A stretch of DNA of 64,000 nucleotides from Paramacrobiotus metropolitanus (GCF_019649055.1 NW_026570256.1:930001-994000), one strand, 5' to 3'; counted from the stretch's first letter, positions 24,601 through 36,451 are shown. The notes: generated from the letters alone by a model not told the origin. Translations and numbers: made by a program.

Positions 24601-27600
24601 CAAACTGTAACAGAACATAGTACATACCACCAAATCACGGAACTTGGCTTCCACGGCGCAGAGATCAAACGCAGTCTTCACCAGCGCGTGCTTGGACTTT
24701 TCATCGGCCACATCCTCCCCGACCAGCATCAGCTGGCCAATGACGCGGCACATCATCACCAGCACCTGCTCCAGATCGTCGTGCGTCTTCCCGTCCGCTT
24801 TCAAGCTGGACACGTAGAATTTAACGATTTTCCCCAGGTCATCCACCATCTCAGCGTATTTTTCTATTGCGACAACAGCATTTTAATTAAATTCTCCGTC
24901 ATAAAAAAACACGGGGCAACAAAACTTCTTACCAGCAATTTTTGTGGACTGGGACATGCGGAGTATATGACCGGCAATGAGCGCCCAGACACTGTATTTC
25001 CCTTTGTTGTGCAGCACCCATTTCAGATCAACCAGGTGATCGGTGGTCAGCATCCAGCCCATGCTGTTCGCGGGGATCACCAGTACGCCTAATAATGAAG
25101 TAATAATACGGTTCAAAAAGGAAATAAAATTTCAAATACTTTAAGACAGTTACAAAAAGATTTCGTGTTTAAAAAAGACAGCCAGCCTAAGTAGTAACTG
25201 AATAAAAATAAAGGTATAGTAAAATTTTATGTCATAAACGAACAAACAAAACATACAGTTTTCAGACATAATTACAGAAATAAAAAGTAGACCGGTTATT
25301 AATTAACGTACATAAAAAAATAGTAAATTCGCAATTTGTACTTTGTTTTAAAAATGTGAGCAACTTCTACAATTCGGCGCCACTCTTCTACAATATTCGA
25401 CACACAAATGAGACGAACATTCCATAAAAGGTGTAACTTGATATATTCAATTTTAAATCACACACGCAACACGGATGCAAATAATTTTCAGAAATAAAAA
25501 AAGAAAGCGTACTACAGAAAAATACCAACCTGGTCCAAGGGGGAACCGATCGGTATCACACCGCACCACCGCCACGCCCTCCGCCTCCGTTTTGACGAGG
25601 GTGAGCCCCTTCACCTCGCGGTCGCCCAGCTGCTCCACAAAGCCATCCAGATTCCATAATAAGTGGTTCAATTTCCCGGCGCGTTCCGCGACATCCGCAC
25701 CGCTCTCTTTGAAGCCCTTGAACACGCTGCCCATCACCGTGATGAATTCCAGCAGACTGCCGGGCAGGCGGTCGCGCAGGTCGGAGACCAGCAGGCCCCA
25801 AGCGTAGTGCACATCCGCGCCGTTGCCCTCCACCCAGCGCTGCCAGAAACGGTTCGTCTCCTTCGGGTGGTGCAAGATTCCCGCGGCCAGACTGGCGAAA
25901 TCCCCGGCAAACTGCTGAATGCCCTATGGGAACCAGACTAAAATAATATCGTATCATAATAATGTCATAAATTATTAAATAAAATAATATTAAAATAATA
26001 ATAATATGTTATTTAAGAAGAGAAACCATAATAGGATTCCTAAAATATTGTTCATATTATTCAAATAAAAAAATCAAAATATCATTCCGTATGTACAACC
26101 GCATTAAGAAATGTCAGCCCAAATCAAACTTCCATTTACAATATCACTGAGCGTCATCAACAACAAAAACAACAATTTGTCGGAGCAAGTCAAATATCAA
26201 CGCTACCAAACTTATGAAAACTTGCTGAAAATAATCTGCACAACTACAAATAACGTAATTTTAATGGCAAACTTTGTTCCTTGAAAGTAAAAAGGGAATC
26301 GGTTAAGTTAACACATGCAGCGAGGGAATGCAATTTCGGGAGATAAAAAAATCCTCTAATAAAATTCATTATTAATATATTATAGCCACCATTATTAAGA
26401 CAACAGTTACGATTTTTTTATATTCATATTTTATAACGTACAACAAAAAATACCAGTAAACTAATGCCAAACAACAGAAAGAAACATAAAACGACAGCAG
26501 ATTTTTATTTTACGAAACGCATGCGTAAATACGCATTACTTACAGACTGGTATATGCGATCTGTACCACACATTCATTTTCGTATTAAATATGCGTTGCA
26601 TATTTATTTACGTATTAGGTAATATCCTATTCATACAATTATCACAGAACATTCCATTACAAGTTACCTTCAGTCCGAACACGCGAATAAACTGCTCTCC
26701 CACATCGTGCACCAGTCCCGCCAGGCGCTCCTTCAACTCCAACTGCATCACTTCCGCCCGCATCAGGGAGCACAGGGCGGCGAACGGTTTGGCCTCGGCG
26801 AACAACTTGCTCAGACCCTCCACGGCGTCCTGCTGCGCGGGATCGTCCTGGACGCGGGTGGTCAGGTACAGCACCGCTGCCGGGCCCAGGATGAACACGG
26901 GAGCGTTCTGCGGGAAGAAGCGGTCCAGGTAGTGGCGCGCCTGCGGATCTAGGAGGAAGAGCGGGGTGGCGATGCTGAAGTAGTGCAGGGTGAAGGCGGT
27001 GAGGGTGAGGAGCACCTGCTGGGACAGTTCCATCTGCAGGAGCCCGGTTCTGCGGTCGGGGGAGACGGGGAAGCGCTGCAGCGCGGCTCCGGCCAGCTGG
27101 AGGGGTTTGGTTAGTTTCTCCAGAGAGACCATGGTTTTCGGGAGGATTGGCGCCAGATTAAACAGCAACAGTGATAAATCTCTGCAAAAAAGTTTTGTTT
27201 AACTAAAATTCCCCCGAAAAAATCGTTAGGTAAAAAAAGTAATTTCAGGTTACGCAAAATGTAAAAATGGTAAAAATTGCTGTTATTTATTAAATAATAA
27301 CTGACGTATAATAATTACTAAAAAACAGACTGTCACATAATGAAAAAGTTAAACTATTGAACAAAATCAACATTAACAAAAATTCCAAAGAAAGCGTACA
27401 CATATCCACAAATATAAAATTGTAATCGCAAAATTGGAGAATAAGCTAGTTTCTAAATGAAAATTCAAAGTGATTAATATTAAGGACTTTGGAAAATTCA
27501 AATATGCGAAAAGAACGACGTTAAAATTTTAAGAAAAAATTTCTGTTTTATTGTAAATTATTATTCTATAATTCAGAAAGCCAGAAGAACAAAGTCAGTG

Positions 27601-28392
27601 ACAAACCCTGTTTAAGAAAATGGCTGGGAGGACAATAAATTTCAAAATTTACTAACAAACGTCTGGCAAAAATTACGCAAAATCCAAAAAAATGGGTTAG
27701 GGCACACTGGCACAGTTAGCACAACTGCCAAGGAAAATGGAAAATAAATAAAATATTATGTACCTCATTTCTCCCAGTTGTAGCGTTAACCACTCCGTCT
27801 CATCACGTCCAAACACGGGTTTCTCCGCGTGATCATTCAAGCGCGTCAAAATCAGTCCACACTGCTCGATGAGATCATTGATCAATCCACTGGCATCCTT
27901 CACATCATCCACAAACTTCTCGAATAAATTAGCCAACGGATGACTGCTGGAGATTTTGGAATTTTCATAGCACTCGTAAATATACCGATGAATATTCAGA
28001 AGCAGCCGTCGTTTCTGGAAATAATGTCGAAGAACCCTCGCCACGCTCCGCTCCGCGGCCAACGTCACCACGGACTCTTTGGCATCCGCAGCGCAATTAT
28101 CGAATAGGGAGACAACAGATGAAGGAGTGCGGTACAGAATGCGGGCGACAGAGGCCAGCTGGCGGGCGTAATTGTCGCGGAGATCCGCGGGGACCTCGGC
28201 GGGGGTCTTGACGGCTTTCTGGACGCTGTCGGCCGTCACGGCGACCGCTTCGCGTTTCGGCAGGTAGGGCTGCGAGGAGAAACTGGAAAACAGGAGGGGG
28301 TGACATTTCTCCAGGGCCTCGGCCACAGTGGTGGGGGATTCGGGAAGGGAGGGGTTGGTGATGAGCTTCCAGAGGGATTCCAGCGCATCCAT
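15649..28392 (-). CDS. NUP188: nucleoporin NUP188 homologue, 20 exons
   Basis: Large alpha-helical scaffold of the nuclear pore inner ring. Twenty exons splice with GT-AG sites and consistent phases into 5325 nt (1774 codons), close to human NUP188 (about 1750 residues). Boundaries: 27764-28392, 26668-27181, 25530-25923, 24933-25088, 24628-24863, 23932-24132, 23578-23683, 23116-23305, 22123-22612, 21154-21344, 20813-21023, 20624-20743, 19725-20183, 19136-19267, 18185-18532, 17206-17511, 16731-16871, 16546-16563, 16198-16395, 15649-15933. The best landmark spans exons 3-5: FPLG then VLVIPANSMGWML, a W-rich strand and YSVWALIAGHIL. This matches the SH3-like insertion peculiar to Nup188 and separates it from Nup205. 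The rest is helical-repeat sequence. The 18-nt exon and the GTCAGC donor of exon 10 are the least certain parts. The gene appears intact. Confidence 0.88.
16546..16563 (-). other. 18-nt microexon of NUP188
   Basis: Encodes MILLPK in phase 0 between GATTTCCAG and GTAATT. Without it the flanking exons (16731-16871 and 16198-16395) still join in frame, so inclusion is not forced by the reading frame. Confidence 0.5.
21425..21940. repeat. intronic AT-rich tandem repeat and a 120-bp direct repeat
   Basis: In a NUP188 intron, ATTCATAATTAATAATA units repeat at about 21425-21565. A unit starting ATTATTCATTCATGCACTGG occurs at about 21576-21692 and again at 21811-21928, nearly identical. Confidence 0.75.
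23320..23460. repeat. TTG-rich low-complexity repeat
   Basis: Runs of (TTG)n mixed with AATATT in a NUP188 intron. Confidence 0.75.
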
Positions 28393-28399
28393 GGCCAGG

Positions 28400-28885
28400 C
28401 AACAGTGGGATACTGGATCAACCAAAATGAGCAAACCAATAATCGAGACTGCCAAACTATTAATGAATCAGCCCGAAGAATAATTATGAAAGTGCAAACA
28501 TTCTAGCTCAGTTGGGATTTCTTTTTTTCTCAATGGCAGGCAGACTGCAGGCTTTCAAGAAAAAGTTAGAAACACTAAAGTGACTAAAGAGATAACAGAT
28601 TATTCATTATTTGATTATTACAAAGTACACTGCTCAAGTGCTCGTCAGTCGTCGCTGCTCAGTGCTCACACTGCTAAATCAGCGGAGGGATAGGAAACAT
28701 ACCGCCCGGGCGGTTGCTGCTTACGAGTTACGACAAACATGGACGCTGAATTTGACTGACAAATGTTACGTCAAAAAGATGGCTAGATTTTGCGTCGTGT
28801 TGTCTATGACTCTATGAAGAAAGCCGGAAAATTTGTAGGTAATGACTGGTATCATAAAAAGGGAATCTGTGCGGTTCAGCGAGGA
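28400..28885. promoter_or_regulatory. upstream region of NUP188
   Basis: No coding sequence is supported. By position it should hold the NUP188 promoter on the minus strand. I see no convincing TATA or initiator to name. Confidence 0.3.
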
Positions 28886-28890
28886 AACAT

Positions 28891-29088
28891 TTAAATCACC
28901 ACATCAAAATGTCGACGCAGCCAGATAACACAGAGGATAAAAGTACCCAGAGCGAATATTCTCACAGAAGTCGACAACCAAACATTGTTGCTGTAAATAG
29001 CTGCCTTGTACAATCTCACTAACAATTTGATTATGATTTCACTCATAAGCAAACCAAATACCGTCAACAGTATTTCACGAACCGACAT
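28891..29088 (-). CDS. small putative two-pass membrane protein
   Basis: A 65-residue ORF starting GAAGAATGTCG has two hydrophobic stretches (EILLTVFGLLMSEIIIKLL and RIFALGTFILCVIWL) separated by a basic/polar linker and ending in RRHFDVVI. I do not recognise a family. No introns are needed. Composition favours a real membrane microprotein, but a chance ORF cannot be excluded. Confidence 0.35.
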   Translation of the reverse strand: MSVREILLTVFGLLMSEIIIKLLVRLYKAAIYSNNVWLSTSVRIFALGTFILCVIWLRRHFDVVI

Positions 29089-29094
29089 TCTTCA

Positions 29095-29660
29095 AAGGAA
29101 AGGAAGAATTAGTTCTACATGAGAAGGAAACAACAAGCAAATCCTAGAGAAACCTGAGAGATTCGATCCGGTTGTATTATTCGATCCGGTTGTACTTGAC
29201 GACTGGTCAGAATCAGACAGGAATTTCCTTCAAGCCTTCGGCAGGTCGTTGAACGCTTCTGCTTTGCGTCCTCGCCGTCGCGCCTAGCGGATATACAGCA
29301 GAATGAGCAGACCATGTACGACGTACGTACGCATAACTCAACCCAACCCGGATATGCCGGTGCAAGTATAAACAATCGATTGTTAATTTTATTGCGCATG
29401 TACTGCAGTTGTACATTGTCAATTTGTTTTGTCAAACAGCTAATTTTTTTACGATTAATGGTAGGTATTCTGGAGTGGACATCCATTAATTTTACCCGTA
29501 GAGTTTAATAACAATAAGTAAGTATGTACATACCCACACGTTTGTACGGTATGATGTTAATGTCGGCTGTGGAATGTGGATGTTGTTTAAACTTTAACTT
29601 TAACGCGAAGTTTCCAGTGGTTCGGTCTTTTTGCGGTAACTCATATTATATAACACGATC
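29095..29660. other. no gene recognised
   Basis: Overlapping ORFs on both strands without domain or splice support. Confidence 0.45.
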
Positions 29661-29671
29661 ATAGCACGACT

Positions 29672-31329
29672 TGGCCAAGGTCAAAAAGAGGAAGGAATAA
29701 TTAAAGGAAGGAATGTTTTTTGGTCAAAAGAGGAAGGAAATTTCGATGGTAAAAAAACGAAGGATATTTTTGCGGTCAAAGAGGCAGGAGATTCCGATGG
29801 TCCAAAACAAGAGGAAAATGCGCTAAGAAAATGTTTCGAAGTTTTGAAATTAGACTTGATGGTCTGTACGGTTGAAAACACAAATACATAAAGTAGGTAA
29901 TGCAGCAAGCGTTACAGCTAAACATATTTTTCGAGAACAAGTAATTACCCGTGCACTTAAATGTGCTATGAATATCGTGTGAAAAAGTACCAGGAAAAAT
30001 GATACGAAAAAAGTAGTACTATTTAATCAAAATAAGTACGGAGTACAGTGCGATCTAGGTAATGTAATGCGCTTTGATGTGTTGGATCATGCAGAGCCTG
30101 AGTCAGCCTTTGGGTCAAAGAATAAGCATCAACGGCGGTTGCCTTTGATGTCTTACCGGGCAGCCCCACATTCAAAAAATGATATCCTCCTTGCAGCTGA
30201 TACTGCCATTCCATACGAAAATGAAAATCAGACATCTTTCTCTGTTGGCTGGTTTACGGCCAGTGCAGCGCATTATGGTGCATAAGTTATGATTCATAGA
30301 GATAAGAACGGGTATGTTGAAAAACGGAGCTGTGCAGCGCGGTATCTCGAATACGTGCGGTATGGTTGTTTTGACCATTCGGAGCGTAGACAAGCTCCGG
30401 ATCGTGATGACACACGTTACCGGCCCTTATCGGCTGCGCGTTATGCACAAAAAACCTGTACGGGCGTTGGAAGATACCCGAATGTCTGAATAGCTCGGTT
30501 CTTTGTTGAAACATGACGTAAAGATGTGGCGCCTGTACCGACTGTATCTGTGAAGTACAGTATGCAGAAAAAAACTGAACTTTGAACGTCGTGAAATACC
30601 AAATATTGTAGTTGCACGCCATTGACGCATCACATATTTGCATCAAGCGGGCTATTTGGAAAGCGCCAAACATTGCTGCGATTTACCGCTTTAAAGTGCT
30701 TTAAAGTGCAATCGGTACATCTTCAAATTATTGTACTGCGAGTTATTAACGTGAAAGCCTGAAAGGTTACCGGTCCCAGTTCAAGCCATCATACGAGTAA
30801 TTATTAAGCTCACAGATTATTTTAATTCATTAGACGCATGATAGTACTTTGTAGAAACTGAAAGTTCACTTGGTCAGAAACTTATGCATGTGCAACTGCT
30901 ACAAAACGCTGCGACCACTTTTTTAATGAGCAATTATAATTATAGCGATAATCTTACCCAGTACGCATGATGAACATTTCATCAACAACAAATTATGATA
31001 GTTAGCTATTAGCCAGTACTACAGAACGAATAATACTTGAATAATACTGATTATACTCAGTATATGTAAGATGCTATAATTACTCATTGATATAGGACTG
31101 CAATACTGTAATCATTACTTTACTAATTAGTGACATTGTTAACATTATTGATAATTACTATTGTACTCGTAATGTACGGAGCCTGGATATAATATTATAA
31201 CGCCCACGTTTAAGTTTTTCGTCACACAGAAAATTCTTTCCTTTTTTGACCATCGACACTTTTTTCACTTTCTCAACAAAAAAAAACATTCCTTCATTTA
31301 ATTATTCCTTCCTCTTTTTAACCTTGGCC
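29672..31329. mobile_element. TIR DNA transposon (~1.66 kb) with 8-bp target duplication
   Basis: The left end (GGCCAAGGTCAAAAAGAGG from 29673) is inverted at the right end (to 31329), and the similarity extends about 60-70 bases including GGAATAATTAAA and GAAGGAATGTTTTTT. The flanks are GCACGACT at 29664-29671 and 31330-31337. An 8-bp duplication fits hAT, P or Merlin-like elements. The interior has minus-strand fragments (30023-30673) that are open for up to 128 codons but show no transposase motif, so the element is probably non-autonomous or decayed. Confidence 0.75.
30023..30673 (-). pseudogene. unidentified coding-like remnants inside the 29.7-31.3 kb transposon
   Basis: Minus-strand frames contain MFGAFQIARLMQ ... 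VYAPNGQNNHTARI (30287-30673) and MEWQYQLQGGYHFLNVGLPG (30023-30235, with a GTAAGA after VGLPG). They lie in different frames and match nothing I recognise. They may be captured or decayed transposon sequence. Confidence 0.25.
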
Positions 31330-32009
31330 GCACGACTTTACATCAAACGCACTTGACGATATAATATCAGGAAAATGATTTTACTATAATAACTCCAAAA
31401 ATTAATGGTGGGCAGTACGCTATATCTGTATATCTATAGATATTCTATACGAATACCGAGTATAAGTATTAAGTACAAGCCCAGCACGGATGAATACTGT
31501 CTTAGGATTTCGAGCATGTAAAAAGGTTAACTGCATATGTATTAAATAATGGCACGATGTTTATTACAATGAGGAGGCACGAACAAAATAAACAGGCGTG
31601 AGCAGAACCTGTTATTTTTCTAATTCGCAGTTCGCTAATTTCCAATGACAATTCGATATAATAACACATAGTAACAATCTGGGAATTTACAAACAGCCCA
31701 TGTTAAGATAATGGCCACCATGGTAACAAGCTTTTGAGTGACCACTGGACTGTAGGGATTGGGCTTTCCAGAAATTTGAAGATGCAGGATTACTTTCGAC
31801 ACTGAGAGGATTCTGTAGAACTTTAGAGCGTGCAGATTGGATGCGTAGAACGGGAGAACATTGAGTACAACGGCAAAGTGTCGAGGACCCTTGTTACTTA
31901 GTTAGTATTCATATAACCAGTTTACGGAGGACTACATCCGTACACAATTTTTGCGACGGCCAACAGCTATGCAGTGCACACTTCGCATTAGTTAATTCCG
32001 CCCACTGTG

Positions 32010-32145
32010 CAACCTAAGAAACCTAAGAGATCTAAGAAAACGCTAAGAATGCCTAAGAACATAAGTAGTCTACAAAACTTAATAAACCCGAAACTCCAAA
32101 TAAACCTAAGAACCCTATGGCACGTAAGAATCGTGAGAAACAAAG
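32010..32145. repeat. CCTAAGAAA satellite block 1 (degenerate)
   Basis: Irregular 9-bp units (CCTAAGAAA, CTAAGAAAA, CCTAAGAAC) following the end block of a decayed element at 31942. Confidence 0.65.
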
Positions 32146-32596
32146 CGATTACGCTAATCGGCAGCCTAATTACCATATTTGTCGGGCTTTTTTGTAATTG
32201 TTAACGAAGCGATGACGAAGGCCGCGGGCTGCCTTTGTTATTCCGCATCACCACACGTTCCTCTATGGAGGCCCATGGCAACAATTCGTTTTTTGGGGTT
32301 CCTGCTTCCCCCTTGGGGCGTATCAGTTCCGCATTAGCGTATGAACCTTTGCACCGTTGCAACGGTTCTAACGCACTTGACCGTGTCAAAATCGGCCTAC
32401 CCGTTCTCCCAAACATAGGTTTTTTAACCTTACGCCGTCACGGTTGTTACGGATGTAGTTAACAAGCTGAGCACGGATGAATATTGGATTACGACTGGGC
32501 AAATAGACTAGTTTAAAATTCAAATGTTGCAGTGTATTCGAGGAGGAAGTAGTTATGATTTCATAGTTAGCAGTTATGACTGTATATTTTGTGGTA

Positions 32597-33142
32597 GCCA
32601 GAGCTGGTCCGATATGAATTTTTCGCCTCCGCTACGATACCGCTCCGATAATTAAAATGTCCGATACGATTCCGATACCGCTACGATTTTGCTCAAATTT
32701 TCCGATACGATAAATCCGATGATCCGATAAAAAAAACCAAAACTTTCAAGTGAAAATTCGCGCAGGCCGGCATTCACCAGTGCATTTCACAAAATTCAGT
32801 TTACGATTTTAAAAAATAAGCTGCTATATTTTGGCGGAAAGTGCGCTTCATTAGTTTCGTGACGTCTTTTAGTGAGGCACCAACTTAGAAAGTCACCTTC
32901 TGACTCATTTTTTTCTGAAAAAGTTCGTCGAAAACCTTTAGAACTACGTTTTTTTGCTTCTATCGGGTGAAATTTCCGCTACGCTAAAGATTTTGCAGCT
33001 CCGCCCGATAAACAATTTTTCCGATCCGCTACGATGCGCTACAGAACTTTTCCGATACCGCTTTTTCCGATGAAAACATCGGAATTATCGGAGTTATCGG
33101 ACACAGCGGCGGTCTCCGATGACTTATCGGACCAGCTCTGGC
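32597..33142. mobile_element. MITE with GCCAGAGCTGGTCCGATA ends, hAT-like
   Basis: Inverted ends GCCAGAGCTGGTCCGATA and TATCGGACCAGCTCTGGC bound 546 bp rich in CCGATACCGCTACGAT words. CAGAGCTGG ends are typical of hAT relatives. The flanks share TGGTA, a weak remnant of an 8-bp duplication. The equivalent place in copy II (about 34755-34770) lacks it. Confidence 0.75.
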
Positions 33143-33536
33143 ACTGGTAGCAGTAGTAATTCACTAGCAGTTAGGAATTTGTTTGAAAAGAGATAGTTTT
33201 GGAATATGAGACAATAGATCGCCTTCAGTTTATTTGATTAAACTGGTCACAGCGATTGCTCTGCGGTCAACTTGCGTTTGTATCTGCTGAAATTACCTGT
33301 TTCTGTATTCAAATTGGTGACTAGTCATCAAGCGGGCATCAAGCCAACATTATATATTATTACGTTAGCAGTTTGCACTTTTTTTATGAGTTGAGGTCGA
33401 TCAGGCCAATATCTGGTGCCCGGTTTTTCAAATGTTGACCTTTCGCCATTAAAGTTTGTTTCATTTGTGCCTCGGCTGCTAGTTTTCATTTTATTCTAAA
33501 ACTAACCGAATCATTCGTTCACTCGGTATGTGGCCC

Positions 33537-33574
33537 ACAAGAAACGCAGAGGCGAAGCCAAAGCTGTTTCTTGT
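33537..33574. other. array hairpin 1
   Basis: ACAAGAAAC pairs with GTTTCTTGT. The inner sequence GCAGAGGCGAAGCCAAAGCT contains a mini-stem GGC-GAA-GCC. Confidence 0.7.
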
Positions 33575-33995
33575 GAAACCTTAATTTGCCCGTGGTGACA
33601 GACAAGCGCATGTTAGCCCTATGGCATCCATGGCAACAAGCCATTGAGTGACCACTGGGCTTATCCTACTTGTGTGAGTAAAAAAACCACTAGCTTTGTG
33701 TTACTCTACGTTTTGAAAGGATTCTGTGAAAATTTAAAGCTGCAAAATCGGCTCAGTGGAAGCTGAGAACATAGGTAACAAACAGGAGAGGCCGAAAACC
33801 TGCAAGAGATGTACAGTATTCATATAACCAGTATACGGAAATCTACATTCGCGCACAACTCTTTACCGAATTCTATTTTTGGCAAATAACTAACGGGTTT
33901 CATATCCGTACCCAACTTTTGCGGCGAAAGTTTGCATCGTCGCAATCGACACCGCACCGGTTAATTCCGCCAAGAAAGTGTGAAAATATAATAAA

Positions 33996-34170
33996 TGCGT
34001 GAAAGCCTAAGAAACCTAAGAAATCTCATAAACCTAAGAAACCTAAGAAACCTAAGAAACCTCAGAAACCTCAGAAACCTCAGAAACCTCAGAAACCTCA
34101 GAAGCCTCAGAAACCTCAGAAACCTAAGAAACCTAAGAAAACCTTGGAAACCCAAGAAACCTAAGAATTA
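33996..34170. repeat. CCTAAGAAA / CCTCAGAAA satellite block 2
   Basis: About 19 head-to-tail 9-bp units. A homogeneous CCTAAGAAA run gives way to CCTCAGAAA and back again. The minus-strand ORF (RFLRFLRFL) is an artefact of the repeat. Confidence 0.9.
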
Positions 34171-34631
34171 GGTAAATTGTAATGAATAAAGGTCGTTCGT
34201 ATTTAATTACAGCATAATTTAATTATAGGAGAATACGTAAGAATACCTAAGAAAACTCGCAAATCTACGTATTACGCCGCGATTTTTCCCTGAATATTGT
34301 TTTTAGCGAATGTTTTCGAAGAACTGTGGTCGTGTCTTCCGTTTTCTTAAAGATTTTTTCCAATTTTTTTCGTGATTTTTTAACGAACCGATGTGCGCGG
34401 TGTATCTCTGTCAATGAGACTGTGCAAAGCCTTAGCCCATATCCGTCTATGGAGGCCCATGGCAACAATTTGTTTATCGAAGTTCCTGTTTCCCCGTTGG
34501 GGCGTATCGATTTCGGAATAGCGTATGAACCTTCGCGCCGTTCCGACAATTCTAACGCACTTTACCGCGTCAAAATCGGCCCACCCGTTCGCCCAAACAT
34601 CGCGTTGGTCAGTAGTTCCTGTCATAACTGT

Positions 34632-35486
34632 TTCGAATGTAGATAACAAGCTGAGCACGGATGAATATTGGCTTACGACTGGGTAAATAGACTAAATTCA
34701 AAAGTTGCAGTGTGTTCGAGGAGACAGTAGTTACGATTTCATAGTTTAGCAGTTATGACTGTATTCGAAAAAGCAGTAGTTATTTAATAGCAGTTATGAA
34801 TTTGTTTGAAACCAGTTAATTTTAATACGAGTATAAGACAACAGGTCGCCTTCAGTTTATTAGATTTAACTGGTGACATCGAGAATGCTCTGCGGTCAAC
34901 TTGCGTTTGAATCAGCTGAAATTTTTCCTGTTTCTGCATTTAGTTTGGTGACTATTCAACAAGCGGACGTTTACTGGCATTATCTATTACGTTAGCAGTT
35001 GGCACTTTTTCTTATGAGGTGAGGTCGATCAGGCCAGTATCTAGATCTGATGCCCGGTTCTACAAATGTTGACCTTTCGCCATTAAAGTTTGTTTCGCTT
35101 GTGCCTTGGCTGCTAGTTTTCATTTTATTCTAAAACTAACCGAATCATTCGTTCACTCGGTACGTGGTCCACAAGAAACGCAGAGGCGAAGCCAAAGCTG
35201 TTTCTTGTTAAACCCTAAATTGGCCGTGGTGACGGACAAGCGTATGTTAGCCCTATGGCATCCATGGCAACAAGCCTTTGAGTGACCACTGGGCTTATCC
35301 TGCTTGTGAGAGTGAAAAAACTACTAGCTTTGTTTTACTCTACGTTTTGAAAGGATTCTGTGAAAATTTATAGCTGCAAAATCGGCTCAGTGGAAGCTGA
35401 GAACATAGGTAACAAACAGGAGAGGCCGAAAACCTGCAAGAGATGTACAGTATTCATATAACCAGTTTACGGGATCTACATCCGTA
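34632..35486. mobile_element. short TIR element, copy II
   Basis: Left end TTCGAATGTAGA is a diverged TACGGATGTAGT. The right end is CTACATCCGTA at 35486. It includes the hairpin at 35171-35208 and the GACCACTGGGCT block. Confidence 0.65.
35171..35208. other. array hairpin 2
   Basis: Same 9-bp stem and loop as 33537-33574. Confidence 0.7.
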
Positions 35487-35589
35487 CGTATTGTCGCAGC
35501 GTACTTTAGTTTCGAAGGTTTCGCAATTTTTTAGCTAATGAAGTATACGAATCTTCTGCATTCAAAAAGTTTCATGAGCGTAAGAATTG

Positions 35590-35705
35590 TAAGACGCCTA
35601 AGAAACCTCAGAAAATCGAATAAAACCTAAGAAACCTAAGAAACCTAAGAAAAATAAGAAACCTAAGAAACCTAAAAAATCTACGAAAGCAAGAAAGTTA
35701 AGAAA
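35590..35705. repeat. CCTAAGAAA satellite block 3
   Basis: Short run of CCTAAGAAA units with degenerate edges, again directly after the end block of an element. Confidence 0.75.
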
Positions 35706-36041
35706 GGCAAAGAATACAGATTACGCTAATCGCCAGTTTGATCACCATTATTATTTTGTCGTACTTTTACGATTTTTTAATTTTTTTCGCCGAAGCGATG
35801 CCGAAGGCCGCGGGCCGCCTCTGTCGCTGCGACTGTGCAGATTAGCCCACGTCCGTCTATGGGGGCCCATGGCAACAATTTGTTTTTTGGGGCCTCTGTT
35901 TCCCCGTTGGGGCGCATCGGTTTTGCATTTGCGTAACATTACCGGCGTCGTTGCGACGATTCTAACGCACTTTTCTGCGTGAAAATCGGCCCAGCCGTTC
36001 GGCCAATCATTCGGAACAAAGCATACTCGTGATTAAGATGT

Positions 36042-36082
36042 TACGGATGTAGATAACCAGTTTACGGAGCACTACATCCGTA
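36042..36082. mobile_element. solo TIR remnant, 41 bp
   Basis: TACGGATGTAG and CTACATCCGTA are separated by only 19 bases (ATAACCAGTTTACGGAGCA). Start and end blocks of the element abut, so this looks like an extreme internal deletion. Confidence 0.65.
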
Positions 36083-36451
36083 TCTAATTCGTCGGCGTCG
36101 GTTTGGCGATCGGCGTTAGTTTTAGCGATTCAATTTCGTTTTTTTTTGCGCATCGAGGCCGGTGGCCGAGGAGTGTTGTGTCCTTTACGCAACGGAGAAG
36201 ATACTTAAGTCACAACACTGTGCTTAACTAGTACCGTACTTAGTTTGGAGCGAGGTCCGAAGCCGCGACATGCAGGCCCATGGCAACAATTTGTTTTTTG
36301 AGGGTCGTGCTCCCCCTTTGAGGCGCATCAGATCGGCAATAGCGCAACATCACCCGCTTCGTTGCGACGATTCTGGCGCTCTTTACCGCGTCAAAATCGG
36401 CCTACCCGTTCGTCCAAACATAATTTTCTTAGCAAAGGCCGTCACGGCTGT

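Larger units (their letters stand above)
32448..33853. mobile_element. short TIR element, copy I (carries an inserted MITE)
   Basis: Starts TACGGATGTAGT. The expected end ACTACATCCGTA is degenerate here (near 33843-33853). Without the 546-bp MITE at 32597-33142 it is about 860 bp, the same as copy II. Confidence 0.65.

Noticed and set aside
33537-33574. Helitron 3' hairpin
   Set aside because: No CTRR terminus follows at the expected distance and no TC start was found. The elements have inverted ends instead.
33537-33574. Hammerhead ribozyme, because of GAAAC next to a stem
   Set aside because: The CUGAUGA core is absent from the repeated hairpins.
33961-34155. 64-codon ORF of RFLRFLRFL repeats
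   Set aside because: Translation of a 9-bp satellite, whose length keeps any frame open.
31997-35700. Telomere-like repeat from the CCTAAGAAA blocks
   Set aside because: The unit is 9 bp, internal, degenerate and tied to transposon ends. Nothing ties it to a chromosome end.
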